Assembly (NCBI GenBank): GCA_025350915.1
Contig: JANXWX010000236.1
Location: 1 to 35,260 of the forward strand
Reading direction: 5' to 3'
Source: Nitrosomonadales bacterium
GTDB taxonomy: Bacteria > Pseudomonadota > Gammaproteobacteria > Burkholderiales > Gallionellaceae
DNA: 35,260 nt
Shown here: in pieces, positions 32,977 to 35,260 of the stretch
How the letters are laid out: the number at the start of each line of letters is the position of its first letter
Numbering within the stretch: position 1 is the stretch's first letter
Made by a program: the position numbers and the translations under genes
Notes under the pieces: generated by a model
Databases searched by the model: none
The model's input: only the letters and a program-made list of their open reading frames with translations
Told to the model about the DNA's origin: nothing

Positions 32977-33464
32977 TTTGCACCCTTCAGGAACTCAAGC
33001 AACGATTGCGTTTTGTAGTGTCCTTCCATCACATAACGATCGTAATCCTTAAAATTTTGCACCGTCTGCATGCCGGGTATGCTGCCGATCACCTTGCCAT
33101 CCGGCTCCAGATACACAAACACGGGCGTACCAAATACCTTGTAATGAGGGCCAAGATCTGCCTCGGTAATGCGCTCACCGCTGGGCAATCGCAACCGTTT
33201 GCCACTTTCTGCGTCCACATATACCAGAACATAGTTTTTGATATACAGCGCCTTCAGATCTGGATCGATAAAGGTCGTTTTATTCACAATGTCGCAATAG
33301 GCGCAGCCAAAACGACCAAAATAAACAAAAACTTTTTTGTTCTGCGCCTTTGCCTCGCTTAGACCTTTATCAAAAGAAACAAATGGATAGCCCGGGGGCG
33401 CATCCGCCTGCGCAGTCGAACACATGCACATTGTTAATAAAATCAATCCTAATATTCTTATCAT
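32973..33464 (-). CDS. Exported thioredoxin-fold protein
   Basis: A 163-residue periplasmic protein. A signal peptide (about 1-21, ending STAQA) is followed by a thioredoxin fold of the thioredoxin-7/SoxW type with active site C54-A-Y-C57 (FGRFGCAYCDIVNKTTF) and a cis-proline loop FGTPVFVYLEPDG (P114). The frame opens 5 codons upstream, but the ATG at 33464 is chosen because GAGGAG lies 7 bases before it. It overlaps the propeller gene and probably acts on it or on neighbouring exported proteins. CxxC dithiol chemistry is inferred from the motif; direction (reductase or oxidase) is unknown. Confidence 0.83.
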   Translation of the reverse strand: MIRILGLILLTMCMCSTAQADAPPGYPFVSFDKGLSEAKAQNKKVFVYFGRFGCAYCDIVNKTTFIDPDLKALYIKNYVLVYVDAESGKRLRLPSGERITEADLGPHYKVFGTPVFVYLEPDGKVIGSIPGMQTVQNFKDYDRYVMEGHYKTQSLLEFLKGAK

Positions 33465-33716
33465 CACAACACTCCTCATTCCTCAGTATCGAGTGCCATA
33501 TTACTTTATCTTCATCTTTGCACTACCGTCTGTTAGAGTATGCTTATATTGTTTAGCCCACCCGGCCATGTTAAACTTCATAAGTTTTGCGCATGGCTAG
33601 TTGCTGACAGAGCCCGACGGGGAAGTTCTGAAGAATATCGATCAACGGTGTTTCAGTGTCGCAAATACCCGTTTCGATATGAACAAGGAATTAACCTGCA
33701 ATTCTAAAGGCTCTCT
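33465..33716. other. Intergenic region between divergent genes
   Basis: 252 bases without a recognisable gene. A small AAACTT/AAGTTT inverted repeat lies at about 33575-33589. No convincing promoter pair, riboswitch or terminator was found. It must contain the promoters of both the thioredoxin-like gene and the outer-membrane protein gene, since these diverge here. Confidence 0.4.
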
Positions 33717-34652
33717 ATGTATAGTAGATTTACCAAACACCTCATTGTCGCTGCAGTTTTAACCTTGGCACCCATTGCAGTTGCATTGGCACAAGGCACG
33801 CCAGATATGTTACCGGCAAACCCGGACAGCATCACTGCACAAAGTTCCCCACCACAGGGTTCTAACAATGAAATTCAAGAACCCGTCTACAACGATGAAA
33901 AAAACTGGTATTTCTCGTTTGGCCTCAGTCGGCAACAGTACGCACCTTCCGATATCCACGTTTCCCAGCCAGGTCTGGGCAACGATTTCACAGTGCATCA
34001 AGCCAGAGCAAGTGACTTCCCCGGATCTCCGCAAGAGGTGTTTAATTCCCTCCTGCACTTGGGCCTCACCAACCCGCAGGAGAATATTCGGATAGGCAAG
34101 TTTATGAATCCGGAGAAAACCTTTGCTATCGAATTTTCATTGGATCACACTAAATACAATACCAACCTTGATCAAACTGCCTACGTGAGCGGCACCATCA
34201 ACAATTCACTCACCGATGGGAACATGGTGCTCGACCCAAATACGTTTGATTACGAACTACACAACGGCTTGAATCACCTGATGTTTAATGCGGTCTGGTT
34301 GCATCACCTGGCCGGGCCTGTACAAAAACCGGGAGATTGGGAATTAATCAGCCGGGCCGGGGCGGGAATATTATTACCGCATGCGCAAAATACAATTTTG
34401 GGAAATGAAAATGAGGTTGGCCCCAAGGATAAAAACATTTGTTGTTTCGGCAGCCACGATTGGTGGCAAGTCCTTGGCTGGACCGTTGGTGTTGAAGTCG
34501 GTTTCCGATATAGGGCCTTTACCTCAGTATACTTCGAGCTCACCTCAAAAGTGGCTTATGGTGAGCTGAAAAACGTCCCCGTATATCAGGGCGTTGCTGA
34601 CCAGACAATCTGGATGCTGGAAGAAGTATTTTCCGCGGGTTACCTATTCTAA
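33717..34652 (+). CDS. Putative outer-membrane beta-barrel protein, function unknown
   Basis: A 311-residue exported protein that I do not recognise. A signal peptide (about 1-25, cleaved near ALA-Q) is followed by a low-complexity Pro/Ser/Gln stretch (27-60). From KNWYFSFGLS (about 62) to the end there are alternating hydrophobic strands (TFAIEFSLDH, MFNAVWLHHLAG, ELISRAGAGILL, VGVEVGFRYR, SVYFELTSKVAYG). It ends in ...VFSAGYLF, the C-terminal aromatic signal for BAM-dependent insertion. The pattern suggests a small barrel of eight to ten strands. AAGG lies 8 bases before the ATG. A CC pair (KNICCFG) sits in a likely loop. No neighbour on the same strand. Confidence 0.7.
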   Translation: MYSRFTKHLIVAAVLTLAPIAVALAQGTPDMLPANPDSITAQSSPPQGSNNEIQEPVYNDEKNWYFSFGLSRQQYAPSDIHVSQPGLGNDFTVHQARASDFPGSPQEVFNSLLHLGLTNPQENIRIGKFMNPEKTFAIEFSLDHTKYNTNLDQTAYVSGTINNSLTDGNMVLDPNTFDYELHNGLNHLMFNAVWLHHLAGPVQKPGDWELISRAGAGILLPHAQNTILGNENEVGPKDKNICCFGSHDWWQVLGWTVGVEVGFRYRAFTSVYFELTSKVAYGELKNVPVYQGVADQTIWMLEEVFSAGYLF

Positions 34653-34734
34653 AGGAGCACTGCCGTAACGATGGCTTCGAACAAGTCATCCATATTGTCA
34701 ACAATCTTTAACTTGCCACATTAAGACTAACATT

Positions 34735-35022
34735 TTATTTGTCTTTGCCGCATACATGTGGCGTACCACCGCAACCCGGGAATCCGAAGCAGGCCGACAT
34801 AATACGGTTTGCAGGACACTCCAACTTGATAAAACCCCAGCAACTTTCCGTACAGGAGGCTGTTAACGGCGTAGTGGTGTCACGCGGGGTAAATACAGCG
34901 ACAATCGACAAGACAATAAATATTCCGGCAATTACGGACAGCACCCCAATAATCAATGGTGTCGCATCACCCCCGCCACCGTCACTATCATCTCTTGGAT
35001 CATCAGGATCGCGTGAGTCCAT
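34735..35022 (-). CDS. Small membrane-anchored cysteine-rich protein, function unknown
   Basis: A 95-residue protein. The N-terminus is very acidic (nine Asp in the first 19 residues) and Gly-rich. One membrane helix spans 22-44. The 50-residue tail holds six cysteines (57, 61, 69, 78, 84, 91), suggesting disulfides or metal binding if the tail lies in the periplasm. A strong ribosome binding site (GGGAGAG, 6 bases before the ATG) supports a real gene. It lies 33 bases after another cysteine-rich gene on the same strand, probably in one operon. No family recognised. Confidence 0.7.
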   Translation of the reverse strand: MDSRDPDDPRDDSDGGGGDATPLIIGVLSVIAGIFIVLSIVAVFTPRDTTTPLTASCTESCWGFIKLECPANRIMSACFGFPGCGGTPHVCGKDK

Positions 35023-35055
35023 GATTACTCTCCCTTTAGCGTAGATAAGAATATT

Positions 35056-35260
35056 TCAGTTTTGTATATAGCAGCCCGACGGCTCCAGCTTTACCTTTGG
35101 ATTGCCATAACCGATACAACTGGCCGGGAAGCTTTGATGTTGACTGCCACACTTTGGATCGTTGCTATTTATGCTTTTGGCGCAACAAAAATATCCCTGT
35201 GCATCACAGGCCAAATCTGGGGCCGGGTCATTAAATATATTCTGGCTATCACACAGGGGC
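35056..35260 (-). CDS. Cysteine-rich protein, C-terminal fragment
   Basis: An open frame enters from the right edge and stops with TGA at 35056-35058. The 67 visible residues hold seven cysteines (ACDAQGYFCCAKS, DPKCGSQ, PASCIGYGNPK, PSGCYIQN), an amount far above chance. The 33-base gap to the downstream cysteine-rich gene and the same direction suggest an operon. 'SCIGYG' here resembles 'ACFGFP' in the neighbour, so the two may be distant paralogues. Start, signal and length lie outside the window. Confidence 0.55.
   Translation of the reverse strand, partial: PLCDSQNIFNDPAPDLACDAQGYFCCAKSINSNDPKCGSQHQSFPASCIGYGNPKVKLEPSGCYIQN

Noticed and set aside
33575-33589. AAACTT-CAT-AAGTTT inverted repeat in the 33465-33716 gap
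   Set aside because: Six AT-rich base pairs without a U-tract or conserved context; likely chance.

Overview
The window looks like the chromosome of a proteobacterium, most probably a betaproteobacterium of the Nitrosomonadales/Methylophilales type. This rests on gene content and order, because no 16S or other marker RNA is present. Supporting traits are the thiD-thiE-hemL block next to a rubredoxin, a magnesium-type HemB without zinc cysteines, the lptD-surA-pdxA-rsmA operon divergent from amgK-murU-pepP-ubiH, a pilMNOPQ-aroK-aroB-dgt run, and UbiH-dependent ubiquinone synthesis. Nearly all of the first 31.7 kb is housekeeping. No tRNA, rRNA, CRISPR array or insertion sequence was seen.

Layout. 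1-55: the first codons of an MHS-type MFS transporter running off the left edge. 281-3632 (minus): rpsP-rimM-trmD-rplS, a terminator, then ogt and xerD. 3851-11758 (minus): the pilMNOPQ type IV pilus assembly operon, a terminator, a fused shikimate kinase/3-dehydroquinate synthase (aroKB) and a dGTPase-like gene. 11879-14817 (plus): a class A penicillin-binding protein coupled to a nucleotidyltransferase-like gene, tail-to-tail with hemB. 15989-19406 (minus): thiD-thiE-hemL-engB. 19458-20052 (plus): rubredoxin and glyoxalase I. 20058-25436 (minus): lptD-surA-pdxA-rsmA. 25516-31673 (plus): amgK-murU-pepP-ubiH, then an FHA-domain class III cyclase and a Ca2+/H+ antiporter. 31747-33464 (minus): an exported thioredoxin-like protein and an exported seven-bladed beta-propeller protein. 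33717-35260: an unrecognised outer-membrane barrel-like protein (plus) and two small cysteine-rich genes (minus), the second cut by the window edge.

Envelope biogenesis is the main theme. Lipopolysaccharide export (LptD), outer-membrane protein folding (SurA), peptidoglycan synthesis (PBP1A), peptidoglycan recycling (AmgK, MurU) and type IV pili all lie here, alongside cofactor pathways (haem, thiamin, pyridoxal phosphate, ubiquinone) and ribosome maturation (RimM, TrmD, RsmA, EngB).

The most interesting non-coding signal is at about 15812-15968 on the plus strand, between hemB and engB. A possible promoter is followed by a chain of hairpins ending in a strong intrinsic terminator that works only in the plus direction. 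It has no open frame, and the arrangement (convergent with engB/yihA) matches that of Spot 42 in Escherichia coli and ErsA in Pseudomonas. It is the best candidate for an undescribed small RNA. The most interesting protein-coding part is the right end, where unfamiliar exported and cysteine-rich genes cluster.
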